Counted from the stretch's first letter, positions 1 to 9,453 are shown. The stretch is DNA of 64,000 bases from Stappia albiluteola (GCF_014050225.1 NZ_JACFXV010000064.1:62001-126000), one strand, 5' to 3'. A program made the numbers and translations. The notes: generated by a model from the sequence alone, not told the origin.

Positions 1-1051
1 GCACGTCCGGACCGATGAAACAGGCGATTTCGACACCCTTACCGCGCGCCCGCGGGCTCAGCAGCTCAACCACGCCCTCCACAAGGCCGGTCAGGTCGAC
101 GGCAACCGGAGACAGCGCGACGCGGCCGGCTTCGACCTTGGAGAATTCCAGTACCTCGTCGATCAGCCGCAACAGGGTCTCGCCCGAGCCGACCACGGCC
201 TCGACATAGCTCTTCTGTTCGGGCGTCAGCCGCGTGTCGCGCAGCAAGCCGGTCATGCCCAGAATGCCGTTCAGCGGCGTGCGGATCTCGTGGCTGACGG
301 TTGCGAGGAACCGGCTCTTGGCCGTGTTGGCCTCCTCGGCCAGGTTGCGGGCGGAGACGAGTTCCTCCTCGGCCGCGCGCCGTTCGGTCACGTCCCGCAG
401 GATTGTCTGGATAAGGGGCTCGCCGTCGGCCGGATCGCGCACCGGAATGTCGATGCGCGAGAACCAGCGCGGACCGGCAACGGTTTCCAGCAGCACATCG
501 TCGAAGTCGGGCGCGCCGGTTTCCGTCTCCCCGCCGCTTCCGTTCGTCTCCAGCAGCAGGGGCTTGCCGATCTCCGGCTGCAGGTGCTGTGGAAAGATCC
601 GTGCCGCCGCGTCATTGACATAGGTGACATTGCCGCGCTTGCAACGGCGGATGATGACGTCGCCCAGCGCATCGAGCACGCTGCGGTGGCGCTCGTCGGA
701 TTCCTTCATTTCCCAGAGTTGGTCTTCCAGGCCCTCGCGCTCCTCGCGCAGGTCCTGCACCTCCTTGTCCAGAGCCCGAACCTGGCCGGACACATCGGCC
801 TGTTCGCCGGAGGAAAGGCGCCAGGCGGCCAGCGCTCCGGATAGAAAACTGACCGCAACCGCCAGCACCGGGCCGTAGGGCGTCCCGCCAAGTAGCCACA
901 ACGCGAAGGCGAAACCCGCCAGCGCGCCGGCGGTCGCAAGGATCTGGCTGATCGTCTCGAAGCCCGGCAGCGCGATCGAAGGCCTCGCCTTGCCTCCCGC
1001 CCGCGCAGCCCTGCCCGGACCATCTCCGCCGTGATCGTTCGTGCTGGCCAA
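1..1051 (-). CDS. PAS-domain sensor histidine kinase (3' part outside window)
   Basis: Membrane-bound sensor kinase, C-terminus cut by the window edge; 350 residues are visible. Two hydrophobic segments lie at about residues 34-55 and 60-78. A charged coiled-coil follows (about 88-118), then a PAS domain (about 120-225), then the dimerisation/phosphoacceptor helix with the H-box [10 protein letters not shown], giving the phospho-acceptor His254. The start is TTG at 1051, preceded by GAAAGGG seven bases upstream; no ATG in the frame fits. The ATPase domain and any receiver domain of a hybrid kinase lie beyond base 1. The gene points away from the window behind comM with a 99-bp gap. The signal is not deducible. 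Confidence 0.85.
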   Translation of the reverse strand, partial: MASTNDHGGDGPGRAARAGGKARPSIALPGFETISQILATAGALAGFAFALWLLGGTPYGPVLAVAVSFLSGALAAWRLSSGEQADVSGQVRALDKEVQDLREEREGLEDQLWEMKESDERHRSVLDALGDVIIRRCKRGNVTYVNDAAARIFPQHLQPEIGKPLLLETNGSGGETETGAPDFDDVLLETVAGPRWFSRIDIPVRDPADGEPLIQTILRDVTERRAAEEELVSARNLAEEANTAKSRFLATVSHEIRTPLNGILGMTGLLRDTRLTPEQKSYVEAVVGSGETLLRLIDEVLEFSKVEAGRVALSPVAVDLTGLVEGVVELLSPRARGKGVEIACFIGPDV

Positions 1052-1150
1052 CGCAATACCCTTTCACCAGACGCAAGATCGGCATTTTCCGTTGCAGACC
1101 TTGAAAAACCCTTGCAGCAATCCGTGAAACCACGTCCCTCTTCGTAACAC

Positions 1151-2677
1151 TCAGGCAGCAACCCGCAGCGAGGCGGCGCCGCGATAGCTCAGCGCCTCGG
1201 CCAGGTGCAGCCGGCCCACCTGTTCCAGCCCGTCGAGATCGGCCAGCGTACGCGCCACTTTCAGCACCCGGTGATAGCCCCGCGCCGAGAGCGCCAGCGT
1301 CTCGGCGGCCTGTTGCAGCAACGCCTCGCCCTCGCGGTCCGGCCTCGCGATCTCCTCGATCAGCCTTGCTCCGGCCGCCGCATTGGTTCGTGCGGAGGCA
1401 CCCAACTGCTCGAAGCGCCGGCGCTGGATGTCACGGGCAGTCGCCACACGGGCCGCGACCGCTTCCGATGTCTCCGCCACCGCCGGGCGAATCAGGTCGG
1501 CTGCGGTGACCGCCGCAACCTCGATGCGGATATCGATGCGATCGAGCAGCGGCCCGGAGATCCGCGCCTGGTAGTCGGCGGCGCAGCGCTCGCCGCGCCG
1601 GCACTGGTGGCCGGGCTCGCCCGCATGGCCGCAGCGGCAGGGGTTCATTGCCGCGACCAGCTGGATGCGCGAGGGGTAGCTGACGCGGTGGTTGGCACGG
1701 GCGATGAAGGTCTCGCCGGTCTCCAGCGGCTGGCGCAGACTGTCGAGCACCTGCGGCTGAAATTCCGGCAATTCGTCGAGGAACAGCACGCCGTTATGGG
1801 CCAGCGACACCTCGCCGGGCCGCGCCCTGATGCCGCCGCCGACAAGGGCGGCCATGGAAGCGGAATGATGCGGCGCGCGAAACGGCCTGCGGTCGGAAAG
1901 CCGCCCGTCCGCCAGTTCGCCCGCCACCGAGGCGATCATCGAAACCTCCAGCAGTTCGCGCGGCGACAGCGGCGGCAGGATCGACGGCAGGCGGGAGGCG
2001 AGCATCGACTTGCCGGCTCCCGGCGGACCGATCATCAGGAGGTTGTGGCCGCCGGCTGCCGCGATTTCCAGCGCCCGCTTGGCGCTTTCCTGCCCGCGAA
2101 CCTCGGCCAGGTCCGGCAGCAGGCCGCCCGCGCTGCCAAGCTTGGGCTGCGGGCGGGAGAGAACCTGCGTCCCCTTGAAATGGTTGGCGAGCTGGATCAG
2201 CGACAGCGGCGCCAGGATATCCATCTCGCGATCCGCCCAGGCAGCTTCCGGACCGCAGACCTGCGGGCAGATCAGCCCCTTGCCGATGCCGTTGGCGCCC
2301 ATTGCCGCCGGCAACACGCCTGCAACCGGGGCGAGCGTGCCGTCGAGCGCCAGTTCGCCGAGCACGACATAGTCTTGCAGCGCCTCGCCGGGCACGGCCC
2401 CCATCGCCGCCATCAGGGCGAGCGCGATCGGCAGGTCGTAATGCGAACCCTCCTTCGGCAGGTCGGCCGGCGCGAGATTGACCGTCACGCGCTTGGCCGG
2501 AAGCGAAAGGCCCGAGGCGATCAGCGCCGCGCGCACCCGTTCCCGGCTTTCGCCCACCGCCTTGTCGGGCAGGCCGACGATGGTGAAGGCGACCTGCCCC
2601 GGCCCGATCTGAACCTGCACATCGACCGGCACCGCCTCGATCCCCTGGAAGGCGACGGTCGTCACGCGCGACACCAT
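1151..2677 (-). CDS. comM: YifB/ComM family Mg-chelatase-like AAA+ ATPase
   Basis: 508 residues, the usual length of ComM, a hexameric helicase that extends branch migration during integration of transforming DNA. The N-terminal Lon-S5-like domain (about 1-165) is followed by the AAA+ Mg-chelatase domain with Walker A GPPGAGKS (217-224) and Walker B VLFLDE (297-302). Cysteines 347, 349, 359 and 365 form a zinc-binding insertion, and a C-terminal Mg-chelatase domain ends the protein. The ATG at 2677 has GGGAG upstream. gshB lies 99 bp upstream on the same strand. Widely conserved even in bacteria not known to be competent; competence cannot be inferred from it. Confidence 0.95.
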   Translation of the reverse strand: MVSRVTTVAFQGIEAVPVDVQVQIGPGQVAFTIVGLPDKAVGESRERVRAALIASGLSLPAKRVTVNLAPADLPKEGSHYDLPIALALMAAMGAVPGEALQDYVVLGELALDGTLAPVAGVLPAAMGANGIGKGLICPQVCGPEAAWADREMDILAPLSLIQLANHFKGTQVLSRPQPKLGSAGGLLPDLAEVRGQESAKRALEIAAAGGHNLLMIGPPGAGKSMLASRLPSILPPLSPRELLEVSMIASVAGELADGRLSDRRPFRAPHHSASMAALVGGGIRARPGEVSLAHNGVLFLDELPEFQPQVLDSLRQPLETGETFIARANHRVSYPSRIQLVAAMNPCRCGHAGEPGHQCRRGERCAADYQARISGPLLDRIDIRIEVAAVTAADLIRPAVAETSEAVAARVATARDIQRRRFEQLGASARTNAAAGARLIEEIARPDREGEALLQQAAETLALSARGYHRVLKVARTLADLDGLEQVGRLHLAEALSYRGAASLRVAA

Positions 2678-2776
2678 GACTGCCCAGCTCCCGCATCAAT
2701 CGCGGACGAGCATAATGCAACCTTTGATTTATATCAAGAACGAAGAGAGAACAAAGACGCTGCGGAATCCGCTGCG

Positions 2777-3721
2777 TCAGCCGCGCCGCTTCGCCTCGAC
2801 CACGTCCCACACCTTCGCCGCGATATCCGGGCCGCCGAGGCGCTTGACGGCGCGGATGCCCGTCGGCGCGGTGACGTTGATCTCCGTCAGGTAACCGTCG
2901 ATGACGTCGATGCCGACGAGGATCAGCCCGCGTTCGCGCAATGCGGGCCCGAGGCGCGCGCAGATCTCCCGCTCGCGTTCGGTGAGTTCGGCTTCTGTCG
3001 CCGCGCCGCCGCGCACCATGTTGGAGCGCAGGTCGCCCTCCGCCGGCACCCGGTTCACCGCGCCCGCGAATTCGCCATCCACCAGCAGAATGCGCTTGTC
3101 GCCCTTGGAGACGTTGGGCAGGAAGCGCTGGATCACCCAGGGCTCGCGGAAGGTAACGGCGAAGAAATCGTAGAGCGAGCCGTAGTTGAGGTCATCGCGG
3201 GTGACACGGAACACCGCGGCCCCGCCGTGGCCGAACAGCGGCTTCATGACGATGTCGCCATGCTCGGCGCGGAAGGCATCGATCGCCGCCTTGTCGCGGG
3301 TGATCAGCGTCGGCGGCATCAGGTCGGCGAAATTGGTGACGAAGAGCTTTTCCGGCGCGTTGCGCACATGGGCCGGGTCGTTCACCACCAGCGTCTTCGG
3401 GTGGATCTTCTCCAGCATGTGGGTGGCTGCCACATAGGCCATGTCGAAGGGCGGATCCTGGCGCATCAGGATCACGTCCATTTCGGCAAGGTCGGCATGC
3501 CGGCCTTCGCCGAGCGAGAAGTGATTGCCCGCCTCGTCGCGAACCTCGACGGGTTCGACGGTCGCCGTCACCGTGTCGCCGGTCAGGGCAAGCCGGTCGG
3601 GCGTATAGTGATAGAGCGCATGGCCGCGCCTTTGCGCTTCCAGCATCAGCGCGAAGGCGCTGTCGCCGGCAATGTTGATCGAGGAAATATGGTCCATCTG
3701 GACCGCAACCTTCAGCGGCAT
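2777..3721 (-). CDS. gshB: Glutathione synthetase
   Basis: Cytosolic ATP-grasp ligase that joins gamma-glutamylcysteine and glycine to give glutathione. 314 residues, typical for proteobacterial GshB. The N-terminal family signature ([17 protein letters not shown]) is intact, as are the segments [28 protein letters not shown] (ATP-grasp) and the C-terminal [11 protein letters not shown], which holds metal- and ATP-binding residues. The start has GGAG seven bases upstream. It lies between the methyltransferase and comM genes, as commonly seen in rhizobia. Confidence 0.96.
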   Translation of the reverse strand: MPLKVAVQMDHISSINIAGDSAFALMLEAQRRGHALYHYTPDRLALTGDTVTATVEPVEVRDEAGNHFSLGEGRHADLAEMDVILMRQDPPFDMAYVAATHMLEKIHPKTLVVNDPAHVRNAPEKLFVTNFADLMPPTLITRDKAAIDAFRAEHGDIVMKPLFGHGGAAVFRVTRDDLNYGSLYDFFAVTFREPWVIQRFLPNVSKGDKRILLVDGEFAGAVNRVPAEGDLRSNMVRGGAATEAELTEREREICARLGPALRERGLILVGIDVIDGYLTEINVTAPTGIRAVKRLGGPDIAAKVWDVVEAKRRG

Positions 3722-3847
3722 GGCATGCTCCGCAATGGATGGGCGCGACGGGGCGAGACGGAGCCTCGCGCGCGCTTCGTTTTCGAGTTGCCCCAGATAT
3801 GAAAGCCGCCCGGCGCTTTGTCCAGCCGTGATGGCCGCGGGGGCGCC

Positions 3848-4438
3848 TTACTGCTTGAAAGCAAGCCACACCGTATGGCCACCGCAATCGGGATCCTCCA
3901 CCCGGTGCAGCGTGACCGAAAATCCGGCATCGGCGAGAAGCGCTTCATATTCCTGCGGCGACAGACTTGCGTGATACAGTGGGTGGCCGAAAAATTCGCC
4001 GATCGCCTCGCCATAATCCGGACCGCTGGTGAAGAGCAGGCGGCCTCCCGTCGCCACATGTCCGGAAAAGACCGCGAACATGAGCCGTTGTTCGTCGTGC
4101 GGCAGGTGAAAGAAACTGTCCCAGGCAATGATCGCCTCGAAGCGGCGGCCAAGGTCGAGGCTCCGCATGTCGGCCTCCACCCAGGTATGGCCCGGAAAAC
4201 GGTGCCGGCAAAGTGCAATCATGGCGGGAGCCGAATCGACGCCGGTGATAGCGAAGCCGCGGTTTGCGAAATACCGCGCGATCGGCTCCCCGGTGCCGCA
4301 GCCGAGGTCGAGTATGCCGGCACGTGCGTCCAGCCCTTCGACCAGGCACCGCAGATAGCGCTCCTCGAACAAGGCACGGCTTCGCAGCCGGTCGAATTCG
4401 GCGGCATACCTGTCATAGAGGTTGCTGATATCCGTCAC
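3848..4438 (-). CDS. Class I SAM-dependent methyltransferase
   Basis: 196 residues with a Rossmann methyltransferase fold. Motif I is LDLGCGTGEP (about 44-53). The acidic residue of motif II falls in GVDSAPAM, followed by WVEADMRSLDL and the post-motif segment IIAWDSFFHLPHDEQ. The C-terminal part carries GGRLLFTSGP. The substrate is not identifiable; the arrangement resembles small-molecule methyltransferases of the Methyltransf_11/25 type. Its start overlaps the stop of yraN by 4 bp (ATGA), so it is translationally coupled to yraN and probably belongs to the rsmI-yraN operon. Confidence 0.85.
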   Translation of the reverse strand: MTDISNLYDRYAAEFDRLRSRALFEERYLRCLVEGLDARAGILDLGCGTGEPIARYFANRGFAITGVDSAPAMIALCRHRFPGHTWVEADMRSLDLGRRFEAIIAWDSFFHLPHDEQRLMFAVFSGHVATGGRLLFTSGPDYGEAIGEFFGHPLYHASLSPQEYEALLADAGFSVTLHRVEDPDCGGHTVWLAFKQ

Positions 4439-4827
4439 GGCAAAAAACTCCCGCCGCCCGCCTCGAAGGCGTTCTCGACATGACGCGGCAGCCGGCGTGG
4501 CGAAATCAGCACCGCGTCGAAGCGGTAGGTGCGGCCGGCGGCTTTCGGATTCGCCGCAAGCCAGCTGCGGGAGGCGGCCGCGATCCGACGCTGGTTCGCC
4601 GGCGAGATGGCCAGCAGCGCCGCATCGAAGTCGCGCCTCGCCTTCACCTCGACGAAGGCGATCACGTCCTTGCGGCGGGCGATGATATCGATCTCGCCGC
4701 CCGGCGCGCGGTAGCGGCGGGCAAGCACCCGCCAGCCCTTCAGCCGCAGCCAGAAGGCGGCGAGCCCTTCGGCGACGAGGCCGGCGCGATAGGCTTTCTC
4801 CCGTGCGTCCCTGCCTCGTTTCGCCAT
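4435..4827 (-). CDS. yraN: YraN family protein (UPF0102), endonuclease-like
   Basis: 130 residues. The fold is a restriction-endonuclease-like Holliday-junction-resolvase relative: GEIDIIARRKDVIAFVEVKAR carries the family's E-I-D...E-V-K putative metal-binding triad. The role of YraN is not settled, though its constant linkage to rsmI is established and is repeated here: the rsmI stop is 4 bp upstream of this ATG. It overlaps the methyltransferase start by 4 bp at its 3' end. Confidence 0.92.
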   Translation of the reverse strand: MAKRGRDAREKAYRAGLVAEGLAAFWLRLKGWRVLARRYRAPGGEIDIIARRKDVIAFVEVKARRDFDAALLAISPANQRRIAAASRSWLAANPKAAGRTYRFDAVLISPRRLPRHVENAFEAGGGSFLP

Positions 4828-4831
4828 CGGC

Positions 4832-5770
4832 TCAGGTGTCTCCGCCGCCTTTCATGGCAAGGGCCTTCGCGTAGAGCACCTTGCGGTCGAGGCCCGTTTG
4901 CCGTGAAACCTGCTTGGCGGCCGCCGCCGGCTTCATGGTGGTCAGGGCCTCGGCCAGCAGCGCGTCCGCATCCTCGCTGTCGGCCTCGGCGCGCGGCGCA
5001 GGCGGGGCAACGACCACCACGATCTCGCCCTTCACCGTTTCCCCGGCATAGAAGTCGCGCAGATGCGACAGGCTGCCGCGCTCGAAGGTTTCGAAGCGCT
5101 TGGTCAGTTCGCGCGCCACCGCCGCGCGCCGCTCCGCGCCCAGCACATCCGCCATCGTTTCCAGCGAAGCCGCCAGCCGGTGCGGGCTTTCGTAGAAGAC
5201 GAGCGTTGCCGGCACGTCGGCGAGTTCCGCGAGGCGCCTGGCGCGTGCACCGCCCTTCTGCGGCAGGAAACCGGCGAAAAGCACCGTGTCGCTCGGCAGG
5301 CCCGCGCCGACGAGCGCGGCCAGCAGGGCGCTCGCCCCCGGCACGGGAATGATGCGGTGTCCCGCCTCGATCACCTCCGCGACCAGCCGGTAACCGGGAT
5401 CGGAGACCAGCGGCGTGCCTGCGTCGCTGACCAGCGCCACCACCTTGCCTTCGTCGAGCGCCGCCAGCAGTCTTGGCCGCTGCCGCTCGGCATTGTGCTC
5501 GTGATAGGGCAGAAGCTGCGCCCTCAGCGCGAAACGCTGCATCAGGGTCGCCGTTACCCTGGTATCCTCGCAGGCGACGAGATCGGCGGCCGCCAGCACC
5601 TCCAGCGCCCGCACCGTGATGTCGCCGAGATTGCCGATCGGCGTGGAGACGATGTAGAGCGCGCTTTCCGGGCGCGGCGCCTCGTAGGCATGGGCACCGA
5701 TGACGAAACGGCGCGCGCCTTCCGGCGGCGGATTGTCCGGTGTGTCCGCGTTCTCGGCATCGCCGGTCAT
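4832..5770 (-). CDS. rsmI: 16S rRNA (cytidine-2'-O)-methyltransferase RsmI
   Basis: Methylates the 2'-O of C1402 of 16S rRNA in the decoding centre using S-adenosylmethionine. 312 residues from the ATG at 5770, which has GAGGGCGG upstream; an in-frame TTG at 5839 would add 23 unrelated residues and is less likely. The tetrapyrrole-methylase fold is recognisable from YIVSTPIGNLGDIT, ACEDTR, SDAGTPLVSDPG and PGASALLAAL; a C-terminal RsmI extension follows (AAAKQVSRQTGLDRKVLY). First gene of an operon with yraN and the methyltransferase, divergent from the LpoA-like lipoprotein gene. Confidence 0.95.
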   Translation of the reverse strand: MTGDAENADTPDNPPPEGARRFVIGAHAYEAPRPESALYIVSTPIGNLGDITVRALEVLAAADLVACEDTRVTATLMQRFALRAQLLPYHEHNAERQRPRLLAALDEGKVVALVSDAGTPLVSDPGYRLVAEVIEAGHRIIPVPGASALLAALVGAGLPSDTVLFAGFLPQKGGARARRLAELADVPATLVFYESPHRLAASLETMADVLGAERRAAVARELTKRFETFERGSLSHLRDFYAGETVKGEIVVVVAPPAPRAEADSEDADALLAEALTTMKPAAAAKQVSRQTGLDRKVLYAKALAMKGGGDT

Positions 5771-5937
5771 GTGCCGCCCTCGCGCAATGGTTTCGGAATC
5801 GGTCACAATGCTGTAAACCGTCAGCAAATCCCCCGTCAATGCAAGGCGCTTCGACGGGCAGGGTGGTCAATAAAGGTCAACGATTTCGATTTCCGGCCAG
5901 CGGGATAGCCTGCCGGTCGAGGTTCAGGAGGTCGGTC

Positions 5938-7185
5938 TTGCAGCGTCTCGTTTCCCGGATCGCCGTCCGCACCCGCGCCGTCGCCATGGCTGCCGCGGTG
6001 GGTGCGGCAGGCCTGCTCGCGGGCTGCTCCGGCTCAACGCTCGGTGAATTCCAGGGCTATCCCAGCGACCCGAATGCCGGCACCCCGCCCGTTACCGCCG
6101 ACACGATCGGCACCGGCACGGTGCGCGTTGGCCTGCTCCTGCCCATGTCGTCGGGCGGCGGCGCACCTGGCCTGCCCAACAGCCCCGGCGCGCAGCCGCC
6201 GGCCACCTCCGTCGGCCAGGTCTTCCGCAACGCGGCCCAGCTCGCGCTCAGCGATTTCCAGGGCGCCGACATCCAGATCCTGGTCAAGGATACCGGCGGC
6301 ACGTCGGAAGGCGCGCGCACCGCCGCGCAGGATGCCATCGCCGACGGCGCGGAACTCATCATCGGCCCGGTCTTCGCGCCGGCTGTCGGCGGTGCCGGCT
6401 CGGTCGCCCGTTCGAGCGGCATTCCCGTCGTCGCCTTTTCCAGCGACAGCTCGGTCGCCTCGCGCGGCGTCTACCTGCTGAGCTTCCTGCCGCAGACGGA
6501 CGTGGAGCGCATCGTCAGCTTCGCCGGTTCGCAGGGCCGTCGTTCCTTCGCCGCCCTCCTGCCGGAAGACGCTTATGGCGCGGTGGTCGAGGCCGTGTTC
6601 CGCCAGGAAGTCGGCAAGCTTGGCGCGCGCATCATCACCATCGAGCGCTACAAGCCGAACGACGCCGACGACCTGCGCGCCAAGGCGCAGGCGATCGCTG
6701 CCCAGGCCGGCAATATCGACACGCTCTACGTGCCCGCCGGCGGCAGCGTGCCGGGCTTCGTCGCCCAGGTCATGCAGAGCGGCGCCCACCTGTCGCAGGT
6801 CAAGATGATCGGCAGCGGCCAGTGGGATTCGCCGGAAGTGCAGAACACCGGCCTGCTCGCCGGCGCCTGGTATCCGGGGCCCGACGCCAGCGGCTTCCAG
6901 GCTTTTGCCGACCGCTATCAGCAGAACTTCGGCTCCCGGCCGCCGCGCAACGCGACACTGGCCTATGACGCGACGATCCTTGCCGCCGGCCTCGTGCGCT
7001 CCGCCGGTCCCAGCCGCTTCACCGACCGGGTGCTGACCAACCGCGACGGCTTCCTTGGCATCGACGGCGTGTTCCGCTTCCTGCCGAACGGACTCAACCA
7101 GCGCGGCCTCGCCGTCTACGAGGTCACCGGCACCGGCGCCCGGGCGGTCGATCCCGCGCCACGCTCCTTCGGATCGGCAAGCTGA
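5938..7185 (+). CDS. LpoA-like penicillin-binding protein activator lipoprotein
   Basis: 415 residues. The start is TTG at 5938, six bases after a perfect AGGAGG (5926-5931); no ATG fits. The N-terminus has a positively charged segment, a hydrophobic stretch and the lipobox LLAGC, so the mature protein is a lipoprotein anchored through Cys about 26. The rest is a type I periplasmic-binding fold (Peripla_BP_6 / LpoA C-terminal type) with VRVGLLLPMS, a GAELIIGPVFAPAV segment and repeated Rossmann-like strands. By family it activates peptidoglycan synthesis by class A PBPs or binds a small ligand; neither is shown here. Its stop overlaps the coaBC start by 1 bp (TGATG), indicating coupling. Confidence 0.85.
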   Translation: MQRLVSRIAVRTRAVAMAAAVGAAGLLAGCSGSTLGEFQGYPSDPNAGTPPVTADTIGTGTVRVGLLLPMSSGGGAPGLPNSPGAQPPATSVGQVFRNAAQLALSDFQGADIQILVKDTGGTSEGARTAAQDAIADGAELIIGPVFAPAVGGAGSVARSSGIPVVAFSSDSSVASRGVYLLSFLPQTDVERIVSFAGSQGRRSFAALLPEDAYGAVVEAVFRQEVGKLGARIITIERYKPNDADDLRAKAQAIAAQAGNIDTLYVPAGGSVPGFVAQVMQSGAHLSQVKMIGSGQWDSPEVQNTGLLAGAWYPGPDASGFQAFADRYQQNFGSRPPRNATLAYDATILAAGLVRSAGPSRFTDRVLTNRDGFLGIDGVFRFLPNGLNQRGLAVYEVTGTGARAVDPAPRSFGSAS

Positions 7186-8402
7186 TGATCGCGGGCCGTC
7201 GCATCCTTCTGGTGATCGGCGGCGGCATCGCCGCCTACAAGTCGCTGGAGTTGATCCGGCGGCTGCGCGAGCGCGGCGCCACGGTCCGCGCCGTGATGAC
7301 GCCGGCGGCCTGCCAGTTCATAACGCCGCTTTCCGTAGGCGCACTCACCGCCGACCGTGTTTTCACCGACCTGTTCGACCGCGAGGACGAGCACGACGTC
7401 GGCCATATCCGCCTGGCGCGCGAGGCGGATCTCATCGTCGCCGCGCCCGCCACCGCGGACCTGCTGGCGAAGATGGCCAACGGGCTTGCGAACGACCTCG
7501 CCTCCACCATCCTGCTTGCGGCGAAGGTACCCGTCCTTGTCGCGCCCGCGATGAACCCGGCCATGTGGCAGCATCCCGCCACGAGGCGCAACGTGGCTCA
7601 GCTTGCCGGTGACGGCGTCGCCTTCGTCGGTCCCAATAGCGGCGCAATGGCGGAAGCGGGCGAGGCGGGCGAGGGCCGTATGGCCGAGCCGCTGGAGATC
7701 GTGGCGGCGATCGAGCGGCGGCTTTCGGTCGCTTCCGGCCCGCTCGCCGGCAAATCGGTGCTGATCACCTCCGGCCCGACCCACGAGCCGATCGATCCGG
7801 TGCGCTATATCGCCAACCGCTCGTCCGGCAAGCAGGGCCATGCCATTGCTGCGGCTGCCGCGAGGGCCGGCGCCCGTGTCACCCTTGTTTCCGGTCCGGT
7901 CACGATCCCCGACCCGGCCGGCGTCAGGGTCCTGCGCGTCGAGACGGCGCGCGAGATGCTGCAGGCCGTCGAAGCCGCTCTTCCCGCCGACGTGGCGATC
8001 ATGGCGGCTGCTGTCGCCGACTGGCGCGTCGCCTCCGGCAGCGGCCAGAAGATCAAGAAGGACGGCAGCGGCAAGCCGCCGGCCCTCTCGCTCGCCGAAA
8101 ATCCGGATATCCTGGCCACCGTCGGCACTCTCGCCGAAGGCAGGCCCTGTCTCGTCGTCGGCTTCGCAGCCGAGACGCAGAACCTCATCGACAATGCGCG
8201 CGCCAAGCTGCAACGCAAGGGCGCCGACTTCATCGTCGCCAATGACGTATCGCCCGAAACCGGCGTCATGGGCGGCGATGCCAACACCGTCCGCCTCGTT
8301 TCGCGCGACGGCGTGGAGGACTGGCCGACCCTGTCGAAGGAAGACGTCGCCGAGCGGCTGGTCGCCGTCATCGCGGCGAAATTGGCCGATAGCGGCGAGT
8401 GA
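7185..8402 (+). CDS. coaBC: Bifunctional phosphopantothenoylcysteine decarboxylase / phosphopantothenate-cysteine ligase
   Basis: Makes 4'-phosphopantetheine for coenzyme A. 405 residues. The N-terminal FMN-dependent CoaC domain has the active-site His in DVGHIRLAR and the PAMNPAMW motif. The C-terminal CoaB ligase domain has IANRSSGKQG and the lysine-rich KIKKDGSGK loop. In the CoaC substrate flap, where E. coli has ACGDxGxGRM with its reductive cysteine, this protein reads EAGEAGEGRM, so the cysteine position is alanine. That comparison is from memory; the variant may be normal in rhizobia. The gene overlaps the preceding lipoprotein gene by 1 bp. Confidence 0.95.
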   Translation: MIAGRRILLVIGGGIAAYKSLELIRRLRERGATVRAVMTPAACQFITPLSVGALTADRVFTDLFDREDEHDVGHIRLAREADLIVAAPATADLLAKMANGLANDLASTILLAAKVPVLVAPAMNPAMWQHPATRRNVAQLAGDGVAFVGPNSGAMAEAGEAGEGRMAEPLEIVAAIERRLSVASGPLAGKSVLITSGPTHEPIDPVRYIANRSSGKQGHAIAAAAARAGARVTLVSGPVTIPDPAGVRVLRVETAREMLQAVEAALPADVAIMAAAVADWRVASGSGQKIKKDGSGKPPALSLAENPDILATVGTLAEGRPCLVVGFAAETQNLIDNARAKLQRKGADFIVANDVSPETGVMGGDANTVRLVSRDGVEDWPTLSKEDVAERLVAVIAAKLADSGE

Positions 8403-8561
8403 GTCTTTTTACGCGGCATAATTTGCAGAAAGAGTCAATATTTATTGCACCGGAGTCAGAGTTGAGCTAGGGTTTCGTTGGCGCGGCCCTTGCGCAGCGA
8501 AAGTGCCCCTGGGCACCTCCGGGAACGGATAGCTGCGAGTGCGGGACGCGTCATTTTTATT

Positions 8562-9215
8562 TTAATAATAATGCGTTGACTCCGACCTCCAAACATCCCT
8601 TTCGCTCCCGATCCTGCCAACGATCAGATCATAGGATCGCAAATCATCTCTTTCCCACTTCCTCTGGATCGCCCAGGCACAATAGTCAGCCGCCCAAAGA
8701 GCTGGCTCTTTTGCAGAATCAATGAAGGAAACGGTCCAACGGTCTCTTGTTGCCAATTGCTGCACAGACTCGTTCACGGACGCCTTGAAGGCGGCTTTAG
8801 TTCGCTTTGAACCGAGACTCGCTGCCGTAATTAAAACTTGTGCGTCGCCCTCAAAAATATTCCCGGCCGCATCTCGCAAGTGCTGAAGCCAAGCATGGCG
8901 ATAGAATATGAAATCACGTTCGCGGGTTTCCGGAGCGGCTTTGGATTTCTCTAGGACCGTGCAATCAATTCGGAAATTTTCCGTTGCCAGTATTTCGAAG
9001 ACCTCATCTCGGGTCGCTTGCTGATCGCTCGTTGCATGCAACTTGTCGCGCTCCGCTTCACCGTTGGCAATCAGCCTGCGGCGAAGCGCCAGCAGAGCAT
9101 TGGAGAAATTGCAGGCCTCCATCGTTAGCGTGCAAAGCAGGAAGTAGCGACTGGCTCCCTCTTTTCTCTTGAAAGTGAAGCAACCCGCTTCATCGGCAAA
9201 TACAAACCTGTCCAT
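8562..9215 (-). CDS. DUF3800 domain-containing protein
   Basis: 217 residues from ATG 9215 (AGAAGA upstream). The N-terminal FADEAG box, the SRYFLLCTL strand and the C-terminal ALWAADYCAWAIQRKWE helix match the DUF3800 family. That family has a predicted RNase H-like core with acidic residues and is common on mobile or defence-associated DNA; its function is unproven. The gene is visibly more AT-rich than its neighbours and sits alone between coaBC and the OmpA-like gene, so recent acquisition is likely. No partner gene or transposase is next to it. Confidence 0.8.
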   Translation of the reverse strand: MDRFVFADEAGCFTFKRKEGASRYFLLCTLTMEACNFSNALLALRRRLIANGEAERDKLHATSDQQATRDEVFEILATENFRIDCTVLEKSKAAPETRERDFIFYRHAWLQHLRDAAGNIFEGDAQVLITAASLGSKRTKAAFKASVNESVQQLATRDRWTVSFIDSAKEPALWAADYCAWAIQRKWERDDLRSYDLIVGRIGSERDVWRSESTHYY

Positions 9216-9295
9216 AATGCATCTTCTGATGTTGCGGCAAAGCATCACAACATTTACGCAAAATCAAATCAACTTCCACGCTAAACATCAGGAAT

Positions 9296-9332
9296 TTCAG
9301 CATTGCAATAGCCGTGCAATTGCAATGCTGAA
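9296..9332. repeat. Perfect palindrome, 14-bp arms
   Basis: The arms TTCAGCATTGCAAT (9296-9309) and ATTGCAATGCTGAA (9319-9332) are exact reverse complements around a 9-base loop. There is no U-run on either side, so it is not a classical terminator. It lies 80-117 bp upstream of the DUF3800 start and downstream of the OmpA-like gene, in an AT-rich spacer. It may be an operator, an mRNA-stabilising hairpin for the OmpA-like transcript or an element boundary. Confidence 0.6.
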
Positions 9333-9453
9333 GATTCGGCCGCATCCCACGGCGTGCCTAGAATACCCTCCCCGCCCACATCGGTTTCCGTCGCATTATG
9401 CGGGCCTGAGGTTACCCGTTGAACGGACGCTAAGGCTCGCGTGCGACGTTCGG

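Noticed and set aside
1205-3802. An 865-codon plus-strand open frame opposite comM and gshB
   Set aside because: Same reason: low-complexity antisense translation of two clear genes.
5811-5839. Sigma-70-like promoter (TTGACG, 17 bp, TTACAG) for rsmI
   Set aside because: The -10 match is only two of six; too weak to report as a feature.
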